Part shown: positions 1 through 59,955 of the stretch, in pieces
Position numbering within the stretch: position 1 is the first letter of the stretch
Layout of the letters: each line of letters begins with the position of its first letter
Assembly (NCBI GenBank): GCA_949130485.1
Contig: OX422204.1
Location: 4,030,015-4,094,014, forward strand
Length of the DNA: 64,000 nt
From: Agelas oroides
Taxonomy: Eukaryota > Porifera > Demospongiae > Agelasida > Agelasidae
Reading direction: 5' to 3'
Program-made: the position numbers and the translations under genes
The notes under the pieces: model-generated
What the model was told of the DNA's origin: nothing
Seen by the model: only the letters and a program-made list of their open reading frames with translations
The model's database searches: none

Positions 1-7262
<7,262 letters not shown>

Positions 7263-7776
7263 TTTAGCAGGGTATTCAGGATGTCACCACTGTGCCAATA
7301 ACTTGATCTGGTAAGAGAAGGTGAATACTCATCTTCAAGACAATGTCAGTGTACACAAAGATTAATGGCTATGTGCACTCAAGCGGCAAAGTTTGGTTCA
7401 CACCATTTCCCACTCCCTATAACAACAAACACCAGGGATATCAGACCCCACGCCGCCGGTACACCCAGCATCAGACAACACTATTTTCTGGCCTTTGACA
7501 CGCCATGGCCGCGGTCACATAGTTTACACCGTCTTCTTTCCCCACGTACCTCTGGTCGTATATTGTAGGACGCGCTGCTCAAGTTAATACACACTCCACT
7601 ATAATATATGCCTACAACACAACACAACACACAACTGTTATAGTCTCCAGCGTCTTCTTCGACTATATACAGCCACGAACAGCCAAGCCCCTGTTGATGA
7701 ATTCTTGCGTGACCAACTAACCGTAAATAACGGCAATCTTGTTTAGCGAAATAATATCAAAAAAAGCGCGGGGATC
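7263..7776. promoter_or_regulatory. Shared bidirectional promoter region between β-catenin and CASD1-like genes
   Basis: The two genes diverge from here, with start codons 514 bp apart. A possible first non-coding β-catenin exon ends at 7550, where a minus-strand donor reads AGAG/gtacgt; it would splice to the acceptor at 7307/7308. The stretch 7440-7570 is locally CpG-richer (gccgccgg, ggccgcgg). No TATA box is evident on either side. Confidence 0.65.
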
Positions 7777-49223
<41,447 letters not shown>

Positions 49224-49292
49224 GTGAGTCACTGTGTGGCTGGTGTTGGACTATAATCAGCAACTCATGAGTGGTTGCTTATGAATATTTAT

Positions 49293-49440
49293 TGGGACAA
49301 ACAGGAGCAAGCCCCACACTAGCGGGACTGCATTGCACATGTGTGTGTATCTATGCTTGCTTGCGGCCATATACCATAAAATTTAAATGAGCGCATTGAA
49401 ATTTAAATATTTTACAAAGATCAAGCTCATGCACTCGGTA
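49293..49440. mobile_element. GGGGCGAG-family element, 5' fragment
   Basis: It shares GCCCCACACTAGCG.GACTG and TTTAAATGAGCGCATT with copy 2, so it belongs to the same subfamily. The 3' end is missing. Confidence 0.6.
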
Positions 49441-49924
49441 GGTAAAGGCCCGGCAGCGTTGGCAACCTGGTGTCATGTAAAAATGCCTGGTCCCCATCTT
49501 CCCAGGAAAATGGGGACCTCCCTGTGAATTAAAATGGGACCCCCTGTGTGGTAGACCATTTCCTGGGAATTTAGGTGTGGCAGACCATTTTCTCAAGAAT
49601 ATGGGGATCCAAACTAGCTTTGCTCACCTGTTGGCCCTCTATTTTTTTGATCACTTACAGTCATCAACTAGATGAGAAGTCCTGGGAACATGGCTCAGTA
49701 ACATGCTAATACAACAAGTTCAGTTTAACTCACAAGCAGCAAACTATGTAATATAAACAGCCAAACTAAGTCTAACCAAGTTCAAAGTTATGTGTTGGTA
49801 TTACACAGAAGGTGTAAGCTTTTCATTCTCAAAACATTGGTGTCTTCGCATTTCATTGGCGTCAAAGGTAGTTTGCAAGGCAGCACTGTACACAGCTGCG
49901 ATACTGTAACCCCCACAGTCTGTT

Positions 49925-50240
49925 CCTCCTACTTGTCATACATTTCTTTTTGGCCCTTTTGTGCAGTTTTGATGTTGGCTTCGACCTCGTTGAATGCTTT
50001 CTCTCTTAAAGCCAGAAGAATCTGTATCTTTTGGTCAAGATATTCTTCATCCCTGATCAATTGAGGATGGCAACATCTCACTGGCAATTGGCAGACACAT
50101 TTGCTGATGAAAAAGGAGAAAATATGACGAATGCTTGGTAGATGCTTGTTGTGATACCCTGTAGCCCATGAGGACTGCATCTATCTTCTCATCCCATTCC
50201 GTCTGGGAGTCATCTACCAGCTTTGCCAGTCACCTTGAAA
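49925..50240 (-). pseudogene. Gypsy-type integrase, C-terminal fragment
   Basis: The minus strand reads DSQTEWDEKIDAVLMGYR and QQASTK near 50100-50210, then after a shift LIRDEEYLDQKIQILLALRE and NIKTAQKGQKEMYDK. These are the end of the integrase core and the following helix of Ty3/Gypsy-type integrases. It probably belongs with 51250-51980, separated by about 1 kb of other sequence. Confidence 0.7.
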
Positions 50241-51185
50241 TAAAAAAATAGAATCACTATTATTTCATGCTTGTATATAGCTAGCAGTAGCATACCTATG
50301 GGTGATAAGCACTGGTAATCCAATGCTCAATGTTGGTGATAGTCTCCATATGGTTACAATACAACAGCCCGCTCAACCCAGTGACGTAGCCGTCTGGCAT
50401 GTGAAATGACCAATCACAGCATAGTTAGAGTAATAATTACCCGAAAGCTCCACGTGTCAGAAATAGTGCGGTTTATAAATGACAAGGGCGCTTTTGCGTG
50501 TGCCAAGACTCAACACGTATGCGTCCTTTACAGAGATGACCATCAACAAGGCCATTGGTGAAGCAGCTCCAAGACTCAATTACAACCAGACAACTCAGAT
50601 GAACCAGCTAGCGAAGGAAATGGTTCATTCACTGCGACTTTGATGCTTCCAGTTGCTCGTGCAGCAGCTCTAAAGTTCACTAATTAGCGAAATGGTGTTT
50701 GGTAGTGTCTGCTTCCCTTCTCAAACTTGGCAAAACAAGGCCTGCTTGTGTACTCGGAATGAAATCGGTTGCCATCACGGTCACTTAGCTAACGTCACAG
50801 CGACAAACTTGAGCATGAACTCAACAGCTTCTTTGTTCACTTCAACTGAAGTAGACATGTAGTGGATCCAATTGTATGGGTGACTTCCACCACGAACCCA
50901 CTGTAGTGATTTAATTCTGGGGGTGGCAGGACCTTCTTAACAAACCTGAAATCAAAGAATTAAGCGTGACATACGCATAAGTTACGCAATCTCGCTGGAA
51001 ACAGATGTGGGGGGGGGGGGGGGGGGGGGGGTGCTTGTGCCCCCCCAAGTTAGCTTTTCTTTGTGCAGACGCTGGAAAAATCCGAAAGGAGAGGCAGAAT
51101 GAAGTTTATGCAAAACAGTTCTTTGCTGGGATGACAGCGGCAGAGATATTCTGCACAGCGTACAAAAAGGCAATCACCAACATAG
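50241..51185. other. Sequence splitting the integrase remnant; G23 run
   Basis: No coding match. It contains a 23-G homopolymer at 51009-51031 that could form a quadruplex or be a length artefact. Confidence 0.5.
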
Positions 51186-51245
51186 TCTCGTGCCCAGACC
51201 CCACCCCTCACGAGGAGGAAAAGGGGTCTGGTTACAATAAGACAT
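51184..51245. mobile_element. Palindromic miniature element inside integrase remnant
   Basis: TAGTCTCGTGCCCAGACCCC is roughly inverted as GGGGTCTGGTTACAATAAGA. It belongs to the family seen at 1988 and 9359. No clear target duplication. Confidence 0.55.
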
Positions 51246-51249
51246 CTCA

Positions 51250-51980
51250 CTCAACCCTTGAGGGGTGTAACCAAATGCCATAGTCTTAAATTGTAAGCAA
51301 GCGCGTGGCATAGTGCGAAGAGTGAGAAATGGTTGTACCATGGAAGGTAGCACACATACAGTGCTGTGGACAGCTCATGCACGAACTCACAATCCTGATC
51401 AATACTTAGGGTCTCTGGGCAACCCATTCTGCACATGACCTGAACAGTAAAGTGTACGTAGCTCGATAAGTTTCAGTTACTTCATTATTTACTGTCCTAT
51501 TGTTGATAGGAGAAGATGAATTTGGCTACACCAAGAGCGGTTTTGTCTGGCAGGGGTGCAGCCTCAGCCCATTTCGAGAAATAATCGGTCAGAGTGACGA
51601 TATACTTGTTTCCCCATGGAGTCTCAGGCATTGGTCCTAGCAGATCCATTCCCACTTGGCTCCAGACCGTGGGCGTACTAGAATGGACTGAAGAACCCCA
51701 GAGGCTTTCTGAAGCTTGTGGTTGTTCTTTTGGCACTTTTCACATAATTTGACCTAGAATATGGCCAGACTTGAAAATTCTTCCTTGCAGTAATTACAGT
51801 GTATACAACTTACATATTCTTGGATGTCTTGGGTGAGCTCAGGCCAATAGTATTTCACTGTTATTATGTCCAGCGTTCTATTGACACCAAGGTGGCTGGA
51901 ATCATGCACACTGGTGATGATACATTTCCGTTGGTGGAGATCTTCGTCAGCTAGCCTCTCAATGACCTGCGCCATCTCTC
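51250..51980 (-). pseudogene. Gypsy-type integrase fragment (zinc-binding and core)
   Basis: The HHCC part reads HDSSHLGVNRTLD, YWPELTQDIQEYV and CIHCNYC. The core reads WSQVGMDLLGPMPETPWGNK and YIVTLTDYFSKWAEAAPL, then past a shift CRMGCPETLSIDQDCEFVHE. The strings GMDLLGP and TDYFSKWAEA are diagnostic. It is in several frames and a different lineage from the 31.7-kb element. Confidence 0.8.
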
Positions 51981-52216
51981 TCTATATGGTAAAATGGTCT
52001 TAGTGAGATAAAAGTACCGAATAAAGCAAGAAAACAAAAAACCATCGGTTGAAGACAGAGACTTACACTTGATGATCCACCAGCATAAATGAGATCGGCA
52101 CCCCACATGTACATATAATTGAACCCCAAAGTGGTATGTGCATGTTATTACCGATGAATAATAAATACGAATAATAAATACGAATAAAAATGTGAATGTG
52201 AATAAAAACATTAAAT

Positions 52217-52758
52217 GGGGCAAGCCTGAGCAAGCCCTATACACTAGCGAGTCCAATGGTGGATTTTTCATATAATTGTTATCTGTCATATGTATTGTTT
52301 AGACTGTAATTTAACACAACCGTGCGCTGCGTGCGGACAATAAGTAACATTTTCGCTCTGCAAACTACTTTCCAGCACAATCAGTGTGGGCGAAGACAGC
52401 GAGAAGAGAGATTTTGGACGAGTAGCTGTAGCGTGAACGTTTACTGTACAAAGGCTGGAAGTTGTGAAGACAAACGTGGCTACTTACAGAACGCAGAAGG
52501 CGGCAGATTTTCTTTTATGGTCCAAGTTCAGTAGCTGACGGTGTATTTATCATGCATAGCGACTTTTCGACACCTCTCCTATTTGTGTAAGAACTATGTA
52601 TGACATGCCAGGCAGTCAATAGAGGTCAGCAGGAGGCCTGACTTATTCCCTGCTAGCTGCAGACATGCACGATCTGTATACTGTAATCTGGCAATGCACT
52701 GGTAAAGTCATAGTTAGCCAAATGATGCTGTTCTGCGTTGCTCGCTCAGGCTTGCCCC
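52217..52758. mobile_element. GGGGCGAG-family element, copy 5
   Basis: It opens GGGGCAAGCCTGAGCAAGCC and closes GCTCGCTCAGGCTTGCCCC. It shares long tracts with copy 3 and the truncated copy at 43663. Confidence 0.75.
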
Positions 52759-52773
52759 ACAGTGTTCTACGTT

Positions 52774-52831
52774 TACATTACTAGCCTCGTTCCCAGGCTC
52801 TCCCCAGCCTGGGAACGAGGCTATACATTAC
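52774..52831. mobile_element. 42-bp perfect palindromic element with 8-bp target duplication
   Basis: The core 52782-52823 has arms TAGCCTCGTTCCCAGGCT and the exact inverse around a six-base centre. TACATTAC flanks both sides exactly. It is inserted in the tail of GGGGCGAG copy 5. Confidence 0.85.
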
Positions 52832-53673
52832 TAAGTCTACAATTGAAACAGCTAGTACATGAATTTATAGGTCCCTTTCATAGTGATTGGGAAACTCTGC
52901 AACGTAAGCATATTTGATCTGTTCAGACTCAAAATATAGACACACTTTGTTAGCATGGCTGTTACTTGTACTGCAAGGATAATGATGATGTAGTATACAT
53001 GTTGAGTACGGCTTCGTTTAGTGCTTTCAACTGGTCAATTGCTACTCTATGTATGTATAAGCTCCTGGAGTGCACTGCAGATGTTGATTACAGAGCTCCA
53101 GCTACCTCATGAGTTCTTTCCTATGAAGGAGGGCCAACGGAATAGGTATCATTACCTGTGCTACACAGACTGTCATAGATTACTTTGGGAGGTGTGGTGC
53201 TTTTGTTCACTGTTATACGGTTAGCATAGCGCAATGGTATGCTAGCAACCTACTACACAAGGACAATTCAAAATTTTGTGGCTATGGTACAAGCTATCTT
53301 TCCACCATACTTTGTATGCACAGTATCTGTAAGTGTGAGCAGTAGTCATTGGCCATTGTATTATTTGTGTGTAAAATTGATCATTGATACTGGACGGTAA
53401 ACTATGAAGTTTTGAAAACACACACCTTGGATGTCCGTCCACGGCGTGTCTCTAGTTGTCCAAGTTGGTCTTCCTGAAGCAGCTGAAAAATCCTGATCGA
53501 ACAGAGCCCATTTCATATTTTATCTCTTGTATAGATGTGACCTCCACAATCGTAGAGAAGAAAGCAAGCTCAAAAATTCTGGATTCCTGTGATATGTTAT
53601 TGTACTTGGTTATCATCACTACAAAGTCTTTGGGCCTTATCAGTACTAAGAAATAATACTGGAATATCCTGTA
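52832..53673. other. No gene seen
   Basis: Short frames exist on both strands but none match a family. Confidence 0.5.
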
Positions 53674-53885
53674 GACAGCCTGTGTCTGAAAGGACACCAA
53701 GGGAGGATCCTTGGATGTCCAAGAGATCCTCCGGACAGCATGGGGGCCTGTGTCTGAGGGGACATGAAGGGAGGATCCTTGGATGTCCAAGGGATCCTCC
53801 GGACAGCATAGGCAGCTGTTTGAGAGGGACACCAAGGGAGGATCCCGGGATGTCCAAGGGATCCTCCGGACTGTCTGGACACCTG
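53674..53885. repeat. Minisatellite of 60-68 bp units with internal palindromes
   Basis: Three full units and part of a fourth start at 53674, 53734, 53802 and 53869. Each has AGGGAGGATCCTTGGATGTC and CAAGGGATCCTCCGGAC, which pair with each other as a hairpin. Confidence 0.85.
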
Positions 53886-53927
53886 TAGGTAACACTGGAC
53901 ATCCCTCCTTGAGGATTTGACCCACCA

Positions 53928-53990
53928 TTGGCATATTCTTTCATAAGATATGGCATGAGTGGATATGCTGGATCTCCAAGTAGGAACACT
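53928..53990 (-). pseudogene. Fragment of a Harbinger/ISL2EU-like (DDE_4) transposase
   Basis: [20 protein letters not shown] is the typical GDxxYPLxPxLxxPY string around the second catalytic Asp of this nuclease family. Only about 20 residues remain, next to the minisatellite. Confidence 0.6.
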
Positions 53991-54004
53991 GGTATCGGGT
54001 CTCA

Positions 54005-54915
54005 TCATCTTGGACAAGGTGGGATTTTCCTATACCCTGAATCCCTAAACCAAGCTCTACAATCATCAGCAGATATGTTAGTGAATGCAGCTAAAAGTAC
54101 ACTTTCAATATCACCACTAACTTGTAATATAGCTTCGTTAGCTTTAAGATACGACTTGACACTGGAAAAGGCCTCTTCAATGGGGTCGTGGTCAGGTGAA
54201 TATGGCGGTAAGAATATGAACAATGCACCCACACTTTCAATAAGTTCATTAATGCCTTCGACATGGTGGATGGCTGCATTGTCCATTAAATGGCATCAAG
54301 TGTGGTAGGAGAGATTTTTCAATGAAGTTGCTGAAAGTTTCACCATTGACAGATCCATTTTCAAATTGGCACTCCAATACTCCACTTAGTGACATGGCAC
54401 AAATAGCAGAAACATATTGTCCTCTCGCTACCAGCTTTTGAGCTCGAGTGCGCTTTCACCGGAGGCTGTAACCAAACTTTCTCAGTGAGTCTCTCCTATC
54501 AGCCCCGCTCTTGTCGACAAACACTAGCATGTCAGCCTCATACAATTCCATCTCAGTCCTGTACCTCTGACGAAGTTCTTCGCTTTGCTGTAGAGCTACA
54601 GCCTGGATTTTCGTGCGAGTAAATCCGCACTTTTGTAGAAGCCTACAAATGGTGGCGATGCTAGCATCTGTACCCGTCATTTGCAGTAGTTTGCGGCGAA
54701 TTTCGTAAAGGTAGATTCCAGGGTGATCTATTACGAGTGCCAGAACTAGGAACTTCAGTATCAAAACGCCGTTCGATTCTTCTCACAGTAGAAACAGACA
54801 CACCCAGATTGGTACTCACTAGCCTTGGGCTGTAGTTGAGTACCTTCCTTTGATAAATCATTCTCCATCTTAAGTCAGGATCGTACGCTTTGCTTCGCCA
54901 CGATTCATAAGACAT
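54005..54915 (-). pseudogene. Tc1/mariner-IS630-type transposase, frameshifted
   Basis: The likely start is the ATG at 54915. A helix-turn-helix follows (LRWRMIYQRKVLNYSPRLVS, LGVSVSTVRRIERRFD). After a shift near 54750 comes HPGIYLYEIRRKLLQMTG. The catalytic core has the first Asp in MLVFVDKSGADRRD, the second in MDNAAIHH and the Glu in LPPYSPDHDPIEEAFS, a D-34-E spacing. Total about 300 residues, near full length. The frame breaks again near 54456 and 54290, so it is inactive. Terminal repeats were not found. Confidence 0.9.
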
Positions 54916-54948
54916 GTTCACCACGCACACAAACTGCCCTACGTTCAA

Positions 54949-55752
54949 ACTTAGTTACATTCTTTACTCAATTATAAAGCCACCGTCTTCCGTTTGCTGT
55001 TTGCAAGGTTCATGAAAACTGCAGTAACTATGGTATAAATGGTGACTGTCTACATACATAGCTATTGTGTGTATACGTATGTACCTGCATGTGGGGCTGC
55101 CTAGTACCATGGAACAGTTGAGTCAGCTGCCCATTCATATGCTCAAAATGAAAACACGAAGTGGCCCACAGTGGTCCCAGGCTGTGTACACAGTCAGTTA
55201 GGTACACTAAAGAGTGTGCCACAGATGTCTGAAACCTTTCCCCTACAGTCATATTAATATTGAATATTAAATTATGCAGATAATTTGTAGCTGAAATGCC
55301 GAAGCAGCTGTTTTGCGTGCAGCAGATCTGCCGTTGAAATAAAAGATAGTAGCATCAGCCACACTGCTTCAACCAGCAAAAGATAGTTGCTGGAAGTAGT
55401 TCTCTCTCCAGGAAGTGTCGCAAAACTAGTATTGAATAGTACAGTGGTAACCAGCTTCTGTATTCTGAGGCTGAAGTAGGGGTGGAGAACTGTGGGACCT
55501 GGGTACTGTTAATGGTGGGTGTACAGGGTCCAGGCACACTTTTTGTTATTACACATAATTGTGGAGTTGGCTTGCTTGTTACGAAAAAGGGAGGTATTAG
55601 CCAGATCCCATTAATATCCTACTTGCCCATACTGTTACTTACACTTGGGACTTAAGCTTGGAGGGGATATTTTGAGACCCTTACTGGGCTCCTCAAAATG
55701 AGGTGCCAAGAAAGGTGAAGGGGGGAAACCTTTCCCTCCAAGCATAAGAGAC
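54949..55752. other. No gene seen
   Basis: Unique-looking sequence between two transposase remnants. No inverted terminal repeats of either could be placed here. Confidence 0.5.
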
Positions 55753-57119
55753 CTATGCAACAATAATAATAACCACTTGTCGTGGCTCTTCATTTCCAAC
55801 TGCACTTTCTTCAATTTCACTCTCTTCAATTTTCATAAGCTCTTCACAATCCTCATGCACTTCGCTCTCTTTCCTACTTTTCTTTGCCTCCAGTTTCTTC
55901 CGCAGCACGTGGGCTCTGGCAGCCTCCTTCTTCCCAGTCACAGCCTGGTAGTACCTGGCTGCCATTGCTGCTGTGTGGCTCATGTTCCTTTGAACGAGAG
56001 TTGTTTCCTCGGGCCTCAGTTCTATTGCAGCTGTTGCCCCCACCTTCCTCAAATTCGTAGGCGTCTCCACATTGATGCCATAATGGTGCCCCAACCTCTG
56101 CATTAATGCTGCAGCATTGTGAACTGGCTTGGGGCCAGGCAGCAGAAATACGTAGTTCCTCTCGCAGTCCACTTGGGTCCTGCTGTGGCCTGACCCTGTT
56201 GACATACTTCTGTGTAAATTTGTAGTCATCCATCGTCATGACTACATGAGCTGGCTCTTGCCGTGAGGTTTTGTGTCGTGCTACCTGCATCACCATCACG
56301 GTCTCCCCGCCTTCAGTCACCTTCTGTGATGCCCTAAATTCATGCAGTGTTGCCTGAGTGGCCACTCCAGAGCGCTGCCAGTTCCTCTGCAGAATCAAGC
56401 CCACTAAGGCCACAACAACGGTTCTCTGTTCATCTGGGGGGAGGGTTGCGGTAGCAGCTCGGAGGAACAGTTTTGCAACATCATCTCAAAGAGGCTGGTG
56501 CTGTATAAGTGCCATCATTTGGGAGAGGGGCCTTGCTTCATCACTGACTTTCTCCATGTGGATCTACGCCACATGCTGACCTCAAGGTCTCCAGGATACT
56601 CTCTTACTTTCTGTGGCTCTGTGACATGTAGCCAATTTACCTTTTCTGGTGATGCATACTTCAGGAACTTACTGACATCGGTTGCTATTGCATTTGCCTC
56701 CTTTTCTGATTTCCTTTCCCCATCATAACTTTGCAGGTACTGCTGATTTCGGGATGACTTCTGGGAAAACGAGGGTCCGACCGGGTACCCTTCACGGCCA
56801 CCACTGGCAACACAGCTGCCTTTGGTGGCTGCTATTGCCTCTCTGCCTCTGCCCTGAAGAGGGCATCAATTGTCGGCACTCCTTGTGGTTTGTGGGTGGC
56901 TACTGCCCTGGGTGCCTGCCCTACTATTTTGGCTGTGGTGGTCAGCAACAACCTCTCACTTCTAGAGATGTGTTTGTGGTAGTCTTTGGTGTGTTGTGCA
57001 AGCCGTACCTGTGGTTTGGCTTTGCAACCTAGTACCGGGCAGCTTTTGATGTAGCGCCCATCTCCCTGTTTTAGCCAACCCTTCCTCCATCTCTTCCTTT
57101 TTGGTTTCTCTGTTATCAC
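55753..57119 (-). pseudogene. Zinc-finger tyrosine recombinase (Crypton-like), decayed
   Basis: The N-terminal part (57119-56832) is basic and has a Cys2His2-type finger, CPVLGCKAKPQ...HTKDYHKH. The middle (56830-56420) has stops but still shows KFLKYASPEKVNWLHVTE. The recombinase domain has the first Arg in LQRNWQRSGVATQATLHEF, the Lys in MQVARHKTSRQEPA, then after a frameshift near 56200 the second Arg in TNLRKVGATAAIEL, the His in NMSHTAAM and the probable nucleophile Tyr in ARYYQAVTG. A charged tail (KKLEAKKSRKESEVHEDCEE) ends it at 55753. The R-K-HxxR-H-Y order is that of tyrosine recombinases. No reverse transcriptase adjoins it, so a Crypton-like DNA transposon is favoured over DIRS. 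Confidence 0.75.
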
Positions 57120-57786
57120 TACTACGTTTGTTCTGAATCACTATCTGCGTGAAAGAAATGAAAGCATTTGAATGTTAACATTTGTTTTGCAGTCACCTTG
57201 AATATTTGAATCACTTACAAGGTGCAGACAATACACACCAGAATACGTGCTCACCTTCCTCTTCGCTGGACCTATAAACCATTTTTGATCATCGCTTTTT
57301 TACAATCACCACATCTGAATCTGAATCAACTGCTGCAGGAAGTAGATGACAAAATTTGTGTGGCAACTTTTCTTCAGTAGTCATCCATAAATATGAGAGT
57401 CGCACGTAGAAATCTAAGATTCTGTCGTGTATTTTGGTCACTTTCCAGGGCCATATCACTCCATTAAAGGCAGGCTTATATGTGCTTCATGGACACATCA
57501 GATATTCATGCATCAACAAAATGTGTGGGTGCTGTCCTTATGTTTGAATACAAGAATGCAGTTGAATATGTGATGGAATCTGATTTCTACACAGGACTGA
57601 CAAATAGAGTACAGAACTTTGTACTGTGACTATGCAGGTAGAGTGTTATGGCATCACACCTGTTAGTATGGTTTACATGTGCAGTTACTGTTTACCAAGC
57701 TACAGTTCACTGGAAACATCACATCTGTTACTTAGACTGTTTCCATGTGCAGTTACTGTTTTTTTTAAGTTGCTCTAATACACAAG

Positions 57787-57893
57787 ATATATTGTGAACT
57801 GGAAATATCGTCTGTTGGCTGCATTGGCACTCGTGCCTGTGCCAATACTTGCCAACAGACTCATATTTTTCAGTTCACAGTATACAATATATA
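57787..57893. repeat. 107-bp imperfect hairpin
   Basis: TATTGTGAACTGGAAATATC...GTCTGTTGGC pairs with GCCAACAGAC...CAGTTCACAGTATACAATA. The loop contains a smaller palindrome (TTGGCAC...GTGCCAA). Confidence 0.75.
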
Positions 57894-58219
57894 TCACCTT
57901 TTACGAGGTGCAGGCAAAAATGTACCTTGGAAATCAGCTTCTGAATCACTTTCACTGGGACTATACACCAAGGCTGGATCCTAAAGGATGCACAAACCGT
58001 AGGACTGACTCTATGCACTAGTACAAGCAAGGATTGGGAAAGCAGTAAAGTGACCCACTGGGCAGAAACCTGGAACATCCCATGTATTTGAATTGAGGAA
58101 GACCGGGACAATGCATTCCCGTATACAACTGCCCTGCCTGTGAGTTTGAGCTTTGTGTACCATTATAATAGTTGGGCCAGGCTTCATAGTTTACTATGAT
58201 ACAGTGTAAGTGCCCCGTA

Positions 58220-58860
58220 GCATGGTGCAGTCGTTTCATTTTGCTGGAACACATTTTGTATGGATAAAATTGCCTCAAACTCAAATTTAGCATTTGTGGG
58301 ATGTGCTCAGTTTCTCTCAGCAGATAATAGCATCCCAGCTACCACACTCCAACCAATGCCTGCACATTCTTACACCTCCCACATATTTCAAACAGGTTTG
58401 TACCGACTGTGCTCCTCCACACTGCAGTTCCTTCAATGACATCTCATCACTGGAGGAGGCCTGGGAAATGCACAAATACAACAGTGCATGACAATACTGG
58501 TTTTATTGCAGAGGGAGCATGTGAATTCCTATTCTTGCTGTGGTGAAAGCAGAATCACCTGTGTGTACTACAAATTTCACATCTGGTGGAGTTGTAGCTA
58601 GCACACTGGTGAAATCATGACCACCAAGTTGCAGGCTTTCAGTTGGAGATCGTGCCTGTTTTGAATTTTATGCTCTTTTTCCGTAATAAAATGTCATCAT
58701 GCACTCTACAAATTTTAGTAATATTTGCGTACAACTAGCATATAGAGCGGTTAAACTACCTCACTAATTTCAATGCCTGCTGCCCATTCCTCTGATTAGC
58801 TGGAAAACATCTTGTATTGACAAAATTGCCCCAAACTCAGATTTAGCATTTGTAGGATTT
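58220..58860. repeat. Diverged direct duplication (58220-58290 / 58800-58860)
   Basis: Both halves share GCTGGAA.ACAT.TTGTAT and AAATTGCC.CAAACTCA. The copies are in the same orientation. Confidence 0.6.
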
Positions 58861-59249
58861 GCTGAGCAATACTAATATCATGATGCAGACCAGCAATATT
58901 CAGATAAATAAGTGAATAATTGGCTTCTTGGCTGTACGCTCGAATTCTGAGCTCGCTTTGACAGTGGATTGTTATCAACCAGTGATTCCAATGTCATCAA
59001 TGTCAGCACCCATAGTAGCGTCACTGCTTCCCCTTGTGCCCTTATCCTTCCAAGTCTCCGGCTCTGCCTTCCTCAGTTGTGAGGTGCTCATAATAGAGTT
59101 TGTCACTAGGTAGCGAGAGAAAACCAGCTTTGTTGGAAACGGGAACAATAGCCATCACTTCTTTTTCACCCTGTATGTACTCTGTAGCAGGTAACCTAGT
59201 TACGGTTAGTCTTCAACCAATGAATTTGCTTGCTGTAGCTATTAGACAC

Positions 59250-59955
59250 TTAGACAATGGGATCTACAGTATTTAGACTACCTTCAGATGTCATAAACCT
59301 TTGGGCTAAATATGTCTTCAGGTATTTAAAATCCCATAGATCCCTTGGCTTCAGTGTCTCTACTATATGTAGTACCCTGTTCCTTGTGTGGCCTTTTACG
59401 TAGTAGACCATGGCCGACTTTAGTGCCTTGACATCATCTGGCAATCCCCTCAATTGATTCAAAATGTACTGCTTAATTGCAGCAATACCCCGGCCACATC
59501 ATATCTTCATACAAAAACTTGAAGAATCGAAACTGTCACAAAAGACCTGGTAATCTTGGAATGAGAAAGGCTTCACCAATGCCATCCAACATTGTATGCA
59601 AGACCATACTCACTTCTGTCTTCATCCTTTCCAGCATACAAACCAAAACCTAAGTACTATCCGCTATGACCTAATACTACTGACAGCTAATGGGGCTTAT
59701 CTTTCATAGGAGGTGCTCCTCAGTCACCTGGTGTTTGGGGATGTTATGGCATTTTTCCAGGTGGCGCAGGATGTTTTGGACCTGCTGTCCAATCATTTGC
59801 CTCCCATCCTCCTTATTTTGATTAGGTGTCCTGAGCCCCCACAGGTTGATCCTGTAAGGGGTGTATGTCCCCTGACACCCTTCCAAATGGCACCAAAGGT
59901 TGCCGTCGTCATTTACATTGTGCAGAACATGGTCTTTCATATCCTTCAAGCTCAT
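59250..59955 (-). pseudogene. Zinc-finger-bearing transposon protein fragment
   Basis: At 59955-59704 the minus strand reads MKDHVLHNVNDDGNLWCHLE, GCQGTYTPYRI and NILRHLEKCHNIPKHQ, a long Cys2His2-like finger (C-x4-C ... H-x3-C-H). 59462-59250 is another frame, KSAMVYYVKGHTRNRVLHIV and YLAQRFMTSEGSL. The finger recalls that of the recombinase at 56.8-57.1 kb. Function unknown. Confidence 0.45.

Larger units (their letters stand above)
57120..59249. other. Repeats; one hairpin and a diverged duplication
   Basis: It holds a hairpin at 57787-57893 and a diverged pair (58220-58290 and 58800-58860) both with AAACTCA.ATTTAGCATTTGT. The 58507-58590 stretch resembles 44840-44945. No gene was seen. 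Confidence 0.55.

Noticed and set aside
53221..53250. tRNA-like start (TTAGCATAGCGCAATGG)
   Set aside because: No anticodon or TΨC arm follows at the required spacing.
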